This document shows, piece after piece, positions 41,106 through 51,426 of a DNA stretch of 64,000 nucleotides (its first letter is position 1; each line of letters opens with the position of its first letter). The notes beneath the pieces are model-generated. The model was not told the origin of the DNA. It saw only the letters and a list, made by a program, of their open reading frames with translations, and did no database searches. The position numbers and the translations under genes are program-made. This stretch comes from Parietichytrium sp. I65-24A (lineage: Eukaryota > Sar > Bigyra > Thraustochytrida > Thraustochytriidae), in NCBI GenBank assembly GCA_012862575.1, contig BLSF01000047.1, positions 286,304-350,303 of the forward strand. Reading direction: 5' to 3'.

Positions 41106-42635
41106 CTACTGTGCAAGTGCGAGAATCGCACCCACAAGAGACGCCATCGCCACGACAGGGGCCGAGGCCGACGATGGGACGACAGTCGTGGTCTCAGTAC
41201 AAACATCATCCTCGGAAACAGCATCGAGTCCAACGATCACAACATCGTCAGACACGTCAGAGCAAGGCTCTTCCTTCCATTCGGTGTACAAAGCAGCTTC
41301 AATATCGGTACAGTCTGAGGAAGAAACCGTGATGGATTCTTCCGCGTTTGGTGCAAGAATTTTGCGCAGGTAGCGGCGCGTGTAATTGGTCAACACAGTT
41401 GGGTGCAAAACAGAAATCATGTCCATCAAATATACATCAGGTTCGGCAGGGGCTCCGTCGAAAAAGTCAAGACCGCTGCCTCCATTGGTGGTCTTGGCAG
41501 CGTCGTAGAACTCTCCGTTCTGGTACGCCGAGAAATTCGCCAGGAGGTTTCCGAAGCGCTCTTGGCAAGTGGCATCAAGGGCGCCAAAGTTACCGGAGAA
41601 GATAATGGTGTCGATCGCGGTTTTGTCCACCTCCTCCAGCATCGCGCGAAGTGATGGGTAGGCGCTGGAGACGGTGTAAAACTCTCCCTTGGCGGACTCC
41701 ATGATATCACACTCCCAAATCTCCTTCTCAGCGCAGCGGCGCAGAGAGCCAACAGTCAGGTTTAGCAAGCTGTCGTCGCTCTCGCAAGCAGCGGTCATGT
41801 AAACGTTGAAGCTCAAGACACTCTTGGTCGCCTCGTTGGCAACCTCAGCTGCGTGGCACTCGAAGCGGGCCTTCACTTGCTCCACCACGTCCTTCGCGGC
41901 CTCCTCGCGGTTGAAGAAGAGGCTGACGTACTCCACAAACTCGATCTCCCCGAGCGGAGTCGGCTCGTAAGAAGCCTTGAGCGGCAGCTGCAGAATGTCC
42001 TCCTCGCTCTTCGAGTACGAGTAAAAGAACAAGTCGACGCCATTCTCCACCATGGTGCCGTCGGACTGGCCCGAGACCTTGATGAGGTTCTGCTCCTCCA
42101 TGGCCTGCAGGCAAGGGTTGACGATGTAGGCGCTGCTCGAGGTGTAATACGCCAAGCTCGTGCGCTGCGCCACGTACTCGAAGAAGTGGAAAGAGGTGGA
42201 GCTGTCCAGGCCGATCTCGTTCACTGGGATCGTCACCACCGTACTGTTGGCGGCCTCCTCCGGCACCGGAGTGCCGCACAGGACGAGGTACACCACCTCC
42301 TCGCCGTCGATGGCCGTTGGGCTCGAGTCGATGCTCGTGCTGCGGAGAGTGAGCTTCTTGTACGAGTTGTGGTACGTGACGTCCCATTGCTGCGCGTATT
42401 CGGAGCTCACCTTGGTGGGAAAGTAGTCCGTGTTCGCGTCGTAGTCACCGTCGCAAACACAAGACCGGATCTCGCTGTTCGCGTAGTAAGTCTTCCCGTT
42501 CGCGATCTCTGCGGTCGCGCCGAGGCACATGGCCGCGAAGAAGTATTTGAACACGCGCAAAGGGTAAAAGTGCGCTGGCATTGTGCGCCGTGCGGGGCTC
42601 ATGCCCACGCTCGAAACCATTTTCGACGCCGACAT
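41106..42635 (-). CDS. Secreted, probably GPI-anchored periplasmic-binding-protein-like receptor
   Basis: 509 residues; a later Met (residue 19) gives a more usual signal peptide (hydrophobic core VFKYFFAAMCLGATAEIANG). The mature part resembles eukaryotic relatives of the bacterial type III substrate-binding fold (FhuD/BtuF, Peripla_BP_2): a first lobe with YVSLFFNREEAAKDVV, a spanning helix, and a second lobe with FGNLLANFSAYQNGEFYDAAKTTNGGSGLDFF and AEPDVYLMDMISVLHP. The last motif (EPDVxLxDxixxLHP) is my main reason. Bacterial relatives bind ferric siderophores, haem or cobalamin and hand them to ABC importers. Several N-x-S/T sites fit a secreted protein. The C-terminus (SSASAPVVAMASLVGAILALAQ in part) is a hydrophobic end after a Thr/Ser spacer, as in GPI-anchored proteins. 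The ligand is unknown; iron or vitamin B12 capture is an inference. Confidence 0.68.
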   Translation of the reverse strand: MSASKMVSSVGMSPARRTMPAHFYPLRVFKYFFAAMCLGATAEIANGKTYYANSEIRSCVCDGDYDANTDYFPTKVSSEYAQQWDVTYHNSYKKLTLRSTSIDSSPTAIDGEEVVYLVLCGTPVPEEAANSTVVTIPVNEIGLDSSTSFHFFEYVAQRTSLAYYTSSSAYIVNPCLQAMEEQNLIKVSGQSDGTMVENGVDLFFYSYSKSEEDILQLPLKASYEPTPLGEIEFVEYVSLFFNREEAAKDVVEQVKARFECHAAEVANEATKSVLSFNVYMTAACESDDSLLNLTVGSLRRCAEKEIWECDIMESAKGEFYTVSSAYPSLRAMLEEVDKTAIDTIIFSGNFGALDATCQERFGNLLANFSAYQNGEFYDAAKTTNGGSGLDFFDGAPAEPDVYLMDMISVLHPTVLTNYTRRYLRKILAPNAEESITVSSSDCTDIEAALYTEWKEEPCSDVSDDVVIVGLDAVSEDDVCTETTTVVPSSASAPVVAMASLVGAILALAQ

Positions 42636-44817
42636 TCCTCTTCTTCTCTTCTATTCTCCTGTCGATCTATTCAAAACCAATTCAAAACCAATCGAACGAA
42701 TGCGCCAAGTCGAGTTCACCAACCACACGCAACTCTGAAACTCTGAGCGAGTGAGTTTGGGGTCTGCCGCTATCCTATTGCTTTGCTTTGCTTTGCTTTG
42801 CGTGCAAATGCATCCAAGATCAAACTTGCACTTATAATACCACATAACTTGGTTGTAATGACCGATCCAAGCCACTCACTGCAGCTGCCACTGCCACTCA
42901 GCTCAGAGGGCATTTGTCTAACAACTAACGACTAACAACCAACAACTGTGGCACATAAAAAACCCTTCACACCTATTTCTTCTGTAAACTTATTTATCAT
43001 CCATCCATCTATGTCTAAGACACCATCTATCTCTGCATTTGCACATTATTTGCACCATGCCACATGATTGCTTTCACTAGTAAGCTTACTCAGGACACAA
43101 TGAGATGCCGGCAGATTGGTTTTAGCTTTATCGTTCGGAAGTAGTTAGAAGTACATGCGCCGTGATCTTGTGTATTAAAATTGAACTAAAACGAGTATGG
43201 TTTATGGACAGTGAGAAACTTGCCATGCTCATCCATGCTCTCTCATGCTCTCTCGGGAACCCTCTTGGCTTGTCTGTTATCTTTGCTATTAGTGCTTTTA
43301 GCTTGCATGATTTCATTCATTCAATGATGGGCAGACACAGACAGTGAGAAAATGTCAATTGTTCTGAATTCTGACAATTTCTGAATTGTAAACTCTTATT
43401 TCTAAACTCGACTTGTTGGACCGACAAAGCAAGCAATCAACCACCATTCACTCATCATCTATCTCGCAGGAATGGGAGTAAAATCCAAGTCGCAAGTCAA
43501 CTGCATAAAAGATAGCTTTAGCCTAGTAGACCCAACTCAAAGTAAGTTCATTTACATGTTAATCCAAACCATGGCATCCATGTCGGACGAGCTCTGAACC
43601 GCTGTCTTCAGGGTCAGTTGAAATGACTTTTTCGAGCGTGGACCGTGTGGACCGACGACTGTCTCGTTTAGTCTGTGAAACATTGTGAAACAATGACTGA
43701 AGGATACATGGATTGGGTTATTGATTGGTTGATGGATGGTTGATGGATAGATGGATAGATAGATAAATGGATAGAAGCTGGCGTGAGTCGCCACCATATG
43801 CCACCATGGTACGAGACCGACCACCGCGAGCTAGCTAGAACACACGAAACGAACTAAACCGTGGTGTGAGTTGTGAGTCGAAAAAAGCTCTCTGCAAAAA
43901 CAGTGTCTTCTTAAAACTCTGAATTGTTTCTTCAACAACTTTACAGTTAAAACAGTTAAAACTCATCCATCAATCAATCAATCAATCAATCATCGTTTAA
44001 AGCGTTGAAACGAAACTGCCTTTTACATCTTGCCTGCTACTTGAAGCTGCTATATCTCAGTAATGTCGGTGAGCACTGTGTTATCTATTAGTGCTCATAG
44101 ACAGGAATAGAATGGAATGTTTGGAATAAAACGATCGATCGAGAATCGATCTGCAACTTGTGTTCCTCGCACACACTTCTCTTCCGAATTCCGACGATTC
44201 CGACTATAACTTACCGACGCCGTTTCCTTCATTTGAAACATTTCCCGTAATTACCGAATTCCGAAAACTTTCTTTCCATTTGTGAAACGATTGCCGAGTT
44301 GCTCGCTTGTAAAAAAGCAAACCACAAAACATGCACACACCGGAAGTTAATAACTTTATAAAGTTAATTCCCATCTTCCCCATCCTCACATTCCATCTCC
44401 CTCACAGATAACACTCAGCTATGTACTATGATAGTCCTCCTCTCTTATCAGGCTCTACCTTTTCTCTTATTCTAGCGCTCTAGAGAGTGTAGTCTCTGAG
44501 TCCTATGGAGAGGAATAGGCACATTCTACCGGTGAATTGTTCTTGTTCTCTTTGTTCTCTACGCTCCTCTTGTTCTCTTTGTTCTTTGGTAGCAGTACTC
44601 AGTTGTCGGTAAGATAGCAGCAAACTTCGGCTTCCGGCCGCAAATCAACCAGCACCTCACACGGCACACCGCACACACAGCACGCGTCCTCGGGGACGCC
44701 GTTGTGCGGAACGCAAAAGCGGCCGGGGCACCACCAATTTGCGTTCCGCACGGTCGTGGGCGAGGTTCAGCGCGCGGTCGGAGGAACGGTCGCGGAACGT
44801 TCCCGTCCGCACGGCGC
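42636..44817. other. Intergenic between divergent receptor-like and THADA-like genes
   Basis: Contains (CTTTG)n at 42781-42801, ATGGATAG-type repeats at 43720-43770, CAAT repeats at 43970-43991 and duplicated TTGTTCTCTTTGTTCT blocks at 44541-44585. Several short ATG frames have no recognisable domain. No supported gene. Confidence 0.6.
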
Positions 44818-47800
44818 ATGGGCTCGCGAGCGTTCGCGGAACGCTGCGCGGAACGTTGCGCGGAACGCTGCGCGGATGCCTCGGAACCGCGCGCGGCGGA
44901 TGCGTTCCGCGCTGGGCGTCCTGGCCGGCTGAACGCCTTCCCGGTAAGCGTCGGGCGGCAAAAGCGTTCCCCTGCGCACAGAGACCGCGCGCTTGCGCCG
45001 GAGAACCAGAACCGGAACCGGAACCGGAACCAGAACCGGAACCGGAACCGAGACTGCGGGCCTCCTAATGCTTCGCTTTCACAGTCAATGAATCGAGTTC
45101 GACAAAATGGTGAAGATGCCATCGACGGCAGGTCGCAGAACCGAAACTCTCCTGCCGAAACGCAGACAGCGTTGTTGGACGGCGGAACCGACGGAACCCA
45201 AGGAACCCAAAGCACAAGTGGTTCGGGTTGCTCGTTTGGGTTCTCCAACGATCGGAGCGAACCAAGATGCGGAGAATGCCAATCTTGTTCGCTCGAAATG
45301 AAAATGCAAATGCAAATGCAAATGAATGGCGAAGCTCTTGGTCCAATATGCGCAGATAACATCACGGGCGATTATAATGTTCGTAATGTTCAACAACAAA
45401 GGCGGCGAGAGGAACCCATATCGCCAACAGTGAAACACACTTCGCCGGATGTGCCAAATGAATCTTTGACTGATCTTAACACGACAACACTTGACCGCGG
45501 CGATCATCTTGGAGATCGCACCATAATGAAGCTTGAAAAAAGTGGCTACGAAATTGGAACTCTCGAAATGGACGGCAGCCATTTCATTGCTTCCCATAGA
45601 AAGCACATCTTGGACCGCGCCAGCCACGGAAATGGCACTTGTAAATTGGTGCTCATGACCGCAAAGAATCTTCTAAATGCACAATGTGAAAATGATCAGG
45701 CACGTGCGATCGGAGCGTTGAAAGATGCAATCTCGAGGGATCAACTGACGTGCGGGAATGGCTGCCACGTCTCTTGTTGGCGCCGCGGCTCTAGCGAAAA
45801 GGATAAGAAATCTTGCCCAGCGCTAGTTCAAGCCGCGATATTTGCAGTTGCGGTGTTGACTTGTCCATGCGAGAAGAAGCTTGGCCGGCTGGCGGCTTCT
45901 CTGCTCGTTCTTTGCGATGAAATTGGGCACGTGGCTAGCTTGTCGCACGACTTTGTTGAGTACTTTTATGTTCGCGTTGAGGAGCTGCTGCTCTTGACGG
46001 AGGGGGATCATATTCGTTGTTTTTGTTTAGAGGAACGTCAGGCGATCGCAGAACATGTTGGATTGACTTTGGGGGCGCTCTTGGCTTGCCAAGTAACGGC
46101 GCCTCTGATGACTATGAGTGCGGGTGGTGTGGGTGCTCAGCGCCTCATTCGCGCTGCCCGCAATCTTCTTACGACACTGACAGTTGCTTCGAATCACCCT
46201 TTGAGGTCTCTAGCCAACATGGACATGGTGGAACCAGTGATGGTGTTTCTTCTTGAGACTCTAGACACCATTCAAGCCGGGGAGATGACTTTTGCGATTG
46301 AAGCAGATTTTGTCGTCATTTGGAGAGACGTCCTTTCCCCTCTTCTTTTGGCAACACGAGAATTTCAAAGCGTCTCCAAGCGTAGAGCATTTGTGAGCCA
46401 TGTCTCAGTCGCGCTCGTGCGCATGAACTTGCTTGTTTGCAGTCGATACGATCAACCCCTCGAACACATTTTCGGTTCAATTATCAATCTCCTGACTCTT
46501 TCCCCAGACCGAGGAGAAGTGACTTTCACCCCTTTCCAACTGGAGTCCGTGAGTCCGGCGTTTCGTGCAGCGCTTGTTCATCAAGCAGTCTGCGCTCTCC
46601 CGGGTGATGTTCTGTTTGCCAAACCGGGCAAGACTTTTCTTGCAGATGACTTCGTCTTCGTCTTGCGCAATCTTGCAGACCAATTCGTTCTTCAGGAACA
46701 GGTGCAGCACTTTTGCATGGAAGGTCTCGTAGCATGGTGCAGGCGTGTGAAGGCGGCCTTCGCGGCAGACATGCTCGGGCAGACGGCTTGGAGGTATTGG
46801 CTGCGGTCCGCCCGAGGAACGTGCATCAAACTCGTGGACTTGGTGCTTGAAAGTGCTGCGCAAGGGACTCGTAGAGCTCGAAACGGCTTGGAGCCACTCT
46901 TACGTAGTGCACTGGACTTGTTAGACTTCGTCCAACAGCGCTCTGAAAGCGACTCAAACCACCAAAGCCTTCTTGGGAGCGCAGATGAACTGTGTCGTCT
47001 TCGGCAGGAACAGACGGGCATTGCGAAACGATTGGTCTGGGAGGTGGCTGGTAAAGACGTCGAATCATCATCACGCAAGAAGGGCTTTAAAATTGTGTTG
47101 CCAGTCCTCACGACCATCATTAAAAGATCTGGTGCTCAGCTCTTTCTTGAAAATCCGAACGGAAACTTATTTGAGGGCCTTTTGACTGGGTTTATGGAGT
47201 ACGCACACGCCGGGAAGTGCGCAGCTACCCTGTTTGTGGAGACTGCGAAAGCCATGGAGGCTGCAGGGCAGCCGCGGACTATCTGGGTGGCCCCTTTTGC
47301 AAACATCCTGGCTGCGACCGGGTCCAGCGAGGCTCTGATGGACACAGTGTCTGCGGAGTTGATTCCGGCACTTGTTCGTACGATTCCGGGGCTCAAAGGT
47401 GAAGCACTCCTGGCCGCTTTTGGCGAACCTGAACGTTTGGCCGACAGACTCTCTATATGGATTAGCTTGCGGGACGCCGGGTTTGAAATTGATTTTGCCA
47501 GCGCGCAGCAGGCCCCAGCCTCGGGGACTCAAAATCACGGGAATACAGTCAAGCACAAGAGGCTGCTACGGGTTCCAACTGAAGATATACGCACGGCTTT
47601 ATTCTGCAACGATGCGTCAGTCCGCGTAAAAGCTCTTGATCTTGTCACGAGCTCGGGAAGTGGGAAGCTCTGCATGCCAAGTGCTGCACAACTTTCACTT
47701 TGCAGGTGTTTTTTCGAGCGCGTCAAGAAGTGGCCACATGACACTATGCGTCATCGTGTAGTAAGGTCATCCACCAAGTTATTCGAATGGATTGTAGCAG

Positions 47801-50800
47801 CTGGTGGGAATGACAAGCTTGCCCGCACGAATGTCGATCAGCTTCGAACTTCTTTGCGGTTTGTCAGCTGGTTCGAAGGCCAAGTGCTCGCTTCTTGTTA
47901 CCCGTTGGCACCATTGGATCGCTGTGAATTTGGCCTCGAACTTCTCCATTGCGCACTTTGTGCATTCGCTAAAGAGTCTGCGGAGCCGGCGCACCATCTC
48001 GCCCAGGAGCTTTGTCCTGATATTCCCGGAGGTTATCTTCACCGCCTCGTGAACTGCGATCAAGAGGGCATAAATGCACGAGATGCCGTGTTCGCATTGA
48101 TTAGTACCCTCACGAGCCAGTACGAGCGCTGCCAACGCTTGGCGTATGATTGTTTACTTTTGATACCTTCTCCTTTGGCCGGTCTGGGATGTAAGTCAGA
48201 TGTACAACCCTGGCTAGATTGGGTCTTCCATCTTCTTTCTATCCCAACGACTGCCGGGGCGGACGCTGGGGCCACAATGGTCCGTCTTGTGTACAAAAAG
48301 TATGTTGCTGATTTGCAATGGCGGCTTGCCCTTCCAAAAGTTCCATTCACCAGTTTGGGATCGGATATGATGGTCGGAGACAAAGCAATCGCGGAAGGCT
48401 CGGCAGCCGAGCAAATCAGCGTCCCTTCTGCAGATTCAAAATTGAGCTTTATGTGGCAGCTGGTGGCAATTCTGCGAGAACTTGGTTTGAACCCCGCTGA
48501 CACAGCGCTTGTTGGCGCTTCAAAGTGCCGAGAAAAAGATCGCCTGGCTCGCAAAAGATGCTCCCTGCTGCACGAGAAGCCAAAACACGGAATATTGCGG
48601 GCTATTCGCTATTGTTGGAAAGATACTGGTGACTTTTCTGCTCAGGGCTGGCGAGCATTGACCAAGGACCTCTTGGATGCTGTGTTCAAGTTACTCGAAC
48701 TGGCTCGCGTAGCAATAGCCAATGCATCGCTTGGCGCATCTGAAAGCGATGAGTCCGCTGTCGACATATCATTGCGTGAAGACGAAGACGAGTTCGCGCC
48801 CTCAGAGCAATTCTCAGCCACCGACAAACATGTCGCAATGAATGCGTGGATGATTTTGAGAGACGGTGCTGAATTGCTCGAGACCATCGCAACATGTTCT
48901 CCACTTCAGAATTCGGAGCTACAAAGAACGGGTGAATTTATAGTGCCCTTTTCGGCAGTACAGCGCATCGGCGACTGGAGCATTCGAATTCTGAATGAGA
49001 TTCAACATTCTGGGGTGATGAAGGCAGCATCTGTTGCTCTTCAGACAGTATGCACGCGATTGCAGAGTTTTGGGGGAAACGAAAGAAACGAATCGAACAA
49101 AAGTGTAGGATTAGGGGATCTTCCCCGTCGTTGGCTGGATGAGGTGTTTAAGCAACTCGAGCAGCCGTCGGACGGCTTTGTCGTACGCCGGTCTGGCGGG
49201 CTCTCTGGGGCTCTTTTGGCTCTTGCGCGTGCGCACCCACCGTCTACTCGACCAAAATTCGTGAATACGACAGTAGGTCGACTGCAAAGAATTGCAGACA
49301 GCTCACAAGTTTCTCTGGCGGCAAGAGTCCATGCTTTCAATCTTATCAAGGCGTTTCTCGACACTAGTCTGCACATTGATCTGGAGGGTGAGTTATTAAA
49401 CAGTCTGTTCATACTTGCGATGGATGGCTTTTCATCAGATTTCTGGCAGATTCGAAATTCCTGCATGATGATCTACGCAAGGCTGGCTAGAAACGTCCTC
49501 TCGGGCGACCTGCAAGGCGATGAAGACTTGATTGGGGCAAGGTCGAATGCATCGTACTTTTTTCAGAGATTTGCACGTGTGCGCCTGATAGTGTTTGAGG
49601 GCATTTCTCGTGCAGCAGCAGATCCTTCGAACCGGGAACCTAGGCTCTACCCATGGCTACTTTTGCTTTCTAAACTGGAGCCTCGATCGCTGGACGGTGC
49701 TGCCCGAGCCGCGATTGGATTGTTTACGAGCCACGATGAGGAGACTGCTTGGAATCAGTTGAATGAGGACGTAGTGGATTTTATCCCCATCCTCTCTGAG
49801 TGTTGTGGCGTCATTGAAGGACTAACGCGTCACATGGCTGCTCGGGCAATTGGGGCAATCGTGCCAACCAATCGCTTGCTCGATTTGCTGAAAGGCATGC
49901 TGGAAAAATTCTCAGCCGGAAAGTGGGGACTCATGGCAAGGGATCACAATCGTCTACATGGTGCGTTTCTGTGTATTTTGGAGTTAATTCATTGCTTCAT
50001 CAATCGCAATGTCTTTGCAAATCTATCGTCTGAGCTGGAGGAACTTGAGGACCCGAGCTCAGCGTGGTCAACAGCGACGTTGCGTATCCATGCTCTGGAT
50101 GATAGTATCGCTCGTGCTGTACAAACGGCCAACTCTCACCTCCAGACTGCTGCCATGCCATGTACGCCGATCTTGCGGGTGGCATGGGATGTTGCCCAAG
50201 AGTGGTTCGTGATACGCAAAACGCTGTTAGCGATCATCCCTTTCGACGAGCATTTGCTTGAACTTGCCGTGCAAGCCGTGACGGATGCAAATGCATGTGA
50301 AACTCTCCTGTACGAGAAACCCGTGGCACTGGCTTGCCTGTTCGTCCCAAGTATAGCATCTTCTGCGCTGTCTGCAGAGAATCCCACTCAACGCCTTGCT
50401 GCAATGGAGGCCATGGAAGCGCGATTTGACCAAGTGTTGGAACAGGACGTTCTGGTCCCCGCTCTTCGAGCCTTGATCTGCACGACCCTGACGTGCCGCC
50501 AAGTCTATGCGCCGGAACTGAAAGCTAGATTCCGCCTTTTGCATCAAGTTTTGGAGTCGCTGGCAATGAGCTTGTTGCCCGAGCAGTCATCCTTTGCACA
50601 GGTATTTGCGGTTGTGCTGTCCCATTTTGACAGCACAGAAAGCGAGGCCATCCAGTGCCCCGCTATTGGTTTGCTTGGATGTCTGGTCAAGTTTAGTTAC
50701 GGGAGTCCCGAACAATTCTGTGAGCGCTTGACATATGCCGCCCACCCGTGCAGGACTGCCGCTCTACGGCGCGCTGCATGCACTGCTCTTAGCGGGCTCT

Positions 50801-51426
50801 CGGCTGCGGTGTTTCAGTGCAATAATCGGAGTGCCAGACACGCATGGAGTGCGTTGCTATTGTTATTGGAAGATGAAGTAAACGCTATTCGGGCTCTTGC
50901 TGTGATTCTGGCGAACAAGATCGTGCCTTCTTTAGCAGCCGAACCACAGGAAGTCTGCGAGTCCGAGGCCCTGGCTGCGACACTGAAGCATCTCGCGATG
51001 TCGTTTCCTGACGAAGCTCTGTGGGAGAGTAGTTCCGTAGTCTGCAAACCGCTTCATGAGACTTTACAGGATGCTTTGGATGCTGGCTTGCTCGACTTGG
51101 GGTTGCGGTCCACGGATTTCTTCCTTCTGGAGCCCGATAATGTGTACGCCGAGCCTGTCGAGAAAGCACTTTTGATGAATGCTGTCTCTTCTTCAGATTC
51201 GGTCTCTGCTTCTGGTAATACAGACTGCGAAAACATGATGGAGCAACTCGCGGCAAAAACGAGTTGTTTTGGAGGGCCGACCTTTCATCCCGATATTTTT
51301 GCAAGCATCTTGGCTACCCTGACCTCCGGTTCGGCGCAGGACAGACTTTTCATCTCCAGGGTGCTCCTCAAGTCCTGCCCAGTCCTGCATCCCGTCATTC
51401 GCTTGTTGCTGGTGAAGGAAGCTTGA
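44818..51426 (+). CDS. THADA: THADA/Trm732-like (DUF2428) HEAT-repeat protein
   Basis: 2,202 residues in one frame from the first ATG (44818); a second possible start is at 45088, and neither has an ideal context. The first ~90 residues are low complexity: Ala-Glu-Arg-Cys repeats and an Asn-Arg repeat from CCGGAA units, then Met-Gln repeats near residue 163. The rest is almost entirely alpha-helical, as expected for HEAT repeats. The DUF2428 hallmark is at residues about 1453-1560: FVVRRSGGLSGALLALARA, ARVHAFNLIKAFLDT and GFSSDFWQIRNSCMMIYARL, which match the family's RRSAGlP, RVHAxNilkxLf and WxvRNssxxLfxxL blocks. Yeast Trm732 partners the methyltransferase Trm7 (human THADA with FTSJ1) to 2'-O-methylate nucleotide 32 of the tRNA anticodon loop. 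Size is slightly above human THADA (about 1,950). The absence of introns over 6.6 kb is notable. The catalytic partner is not in this window. Confidence 0.9.
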   Translation: MGSRAFAERCAERCAERCADASEPRAADAFRAGRPGRLNAFPVSVGRQKRSPAHRDRALAPENQNRNRNRNQNRNRNRDCGPPNASLSQSMNRVRQNGEDAIDGRSQNRNSPAETQTALLDGGTDGTQGTQSTSGSGCSFGFSNDRSEPRCGECQSCSLEMKMQMQMQMNGEALGPICADNITGDYNVRNVQQQRRREEPISPTVKHTSPDVPNESLTDLNTTTLDRGDHLGDRTIMKLEKSGYEIGTLEMDGSHFIASHRKHILDRASHGNGTCKLVLMTAKNLLNAQCENDQARAIGALKDAISRDQLTCGNGCHVSCWRRGSSEKDKKSCPALVQAAIFAVAVLTCPCEKKLGRLAASLLVLCDEIGHVASLSHDFVEYFYVRVEELLLLTEGDHIRCFCLEERQAIAEHVGLTLGALLACQVTAPLMTMSAGGVGAQRLIRAARNLLTTLTVASNHPLRSLANMDMVEPVMVFLLETLDTIQAGEMTFAIEADFVVIWRDVLSPLLLATREFQSVSKRRAFVSHVSVALVRMNLLVCSRYDQPLEHIFGSIINLLTLSPDRGEVTFTPFQLESVSPAFRAALVHQAVCALPGDVLFAKPGKTFLADDFVFVLRNLADQFVLQEQVQHFCMEGLVAWCRRVKAAFAADMLGQTAWRYWLRSARGTCIKLVDLVLESAAQGTRRARNGLEPLLRSALDLLDFVQQRSESDSNHQSLLGSADELCRLRQEQTGIAKRLVWEVAGKDVESSSRKKGFKIVLPVLTTIIKRSGAQLFLENPNGNLFEGLLTGFMEYAHAGKCAATLFVETAKAMEAAGQPRTIWVAPFANILAATGSSEALMDTVSAELIPALVRTIPGLKGEALLAAFGEPERLADRLSIWISLRDAGFEIDFASAQQAPASGTQNHGNTVKHKRLLRVPTEDIRTALFCNDASVRVKALDLVTSSGSGKLCMPSAAQLSLCRCFFERVKKWPHDTMRHRVVRSSTKLFEWIVAAGGNDKLARTNVDQLRTSLRFVSWFEGQVLASCYPLAPLDRCEFGLELLHCALCAFAKESAEPAHHLAQELCPDIPGGYLHRLVNCDQEGINARDAVFALISTLTSQYERCQRLAYDCLLLIPSPLAGLGCKSDVQPWLDWVFHLLSIPTTAGADAGATMVRLVYKKYVADLQWRLALPKVPFTSLGSDMMVGDKAIAEGSAAEQISVPSADSKLSFMWQLVAILRELGLNPADTALVGASKCREKDRLARKRCSLLHEKPKHGILRAIRYCWKDTGDFSAQGWRALTKDLLDAVFKLLELARVAIANASLGASESDESAVDISLREDEDEFAPSEQFSATDKHVAMNAWMILRDGAELLETIATCSPLQNSELQRTGEFIVPFSAVQRIGDWSIRILNEIQHSGVMKAASVALQTVCTRLQSFGGNERNESNKSVGLGDLPRRWLDEVFKQLEQPSDGFVVRRSGGLSGALLALARAHPPSTRPKFVNTTVGRLQRIADSSQVSLAARVHAFNLIKAFLDTSLHIDLEGELLNSLFILAMDGFSSDFWQIRNSCMMIYARLARNVLSGDLQGDEDLIGARSNASYFFQRFARVRLIVFEGISRAAADPSNREPRLYPWLLLLSKLEPRSLDGAARAAIGLFTSHDEETAWNQLNEDVVDFIPILSECCGVIEGLTRHMAARAIGAIVPTNRLLDLLKGMLEKFSAGKWGLMARDHNRLHGAFLCILELIHCFINRNVFANLSSELEELEDPSSAWSTATLRIHALDDSIARAVQTANSHLQTAAMPCTPILRVAWDVAQEWFVIRKTLLAIIPFDEHLLELAVQAVTDANACETLLYEKPVALACLFVPSIASSALSAENPTQRLAAMEAMEARFDQVLEQDVLVPALRALICTTLTCRQVYAPELKARFRLLHQVLESLAMSLLPEQSSFAQVFAVVLSHFDSTESEAIQCPAIGLLGCLVKFSYGSPEQFCERLTYAAHPCRTAALRRAACTALSGLSAAVFQCNNRSARHAWSALLLLLEDEVNAIRALAVILANKIVPSLAAEPQEVCESEALAATLKHLAMSFPDEALWESSSVVCKPLHETLQDALDAGLLDLGLRSTDFFLLEPDNVYAEPVEKALLMNAVSSSDSVSASGNTDCENMMEQLAAKTSCFGGPTFHPDIFASILATLTSGSAQDRLFISRVLLKSCPVLHPVIRLLLVKEA
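44823..45054. repeat. Repeat-derived N-terminal segment of THADA-like gene
   Basis: GC-rich repeats GCGGAACGTTGC/GCTGC (about 44835-44880) and CCGGAA/CCAGAA units (about 45002-45052). If translated they give AERC and NRNQ repeats; alternatively they are 5' leader and translation starts at 45088. Confidence 0.7.

Noticed and set aside
44559-45365. 268-codon minus-strand frame at the THADA-like 5' end
   Set aside because: Composed of translations of the CCGGAA and GCGGAACG repeats.
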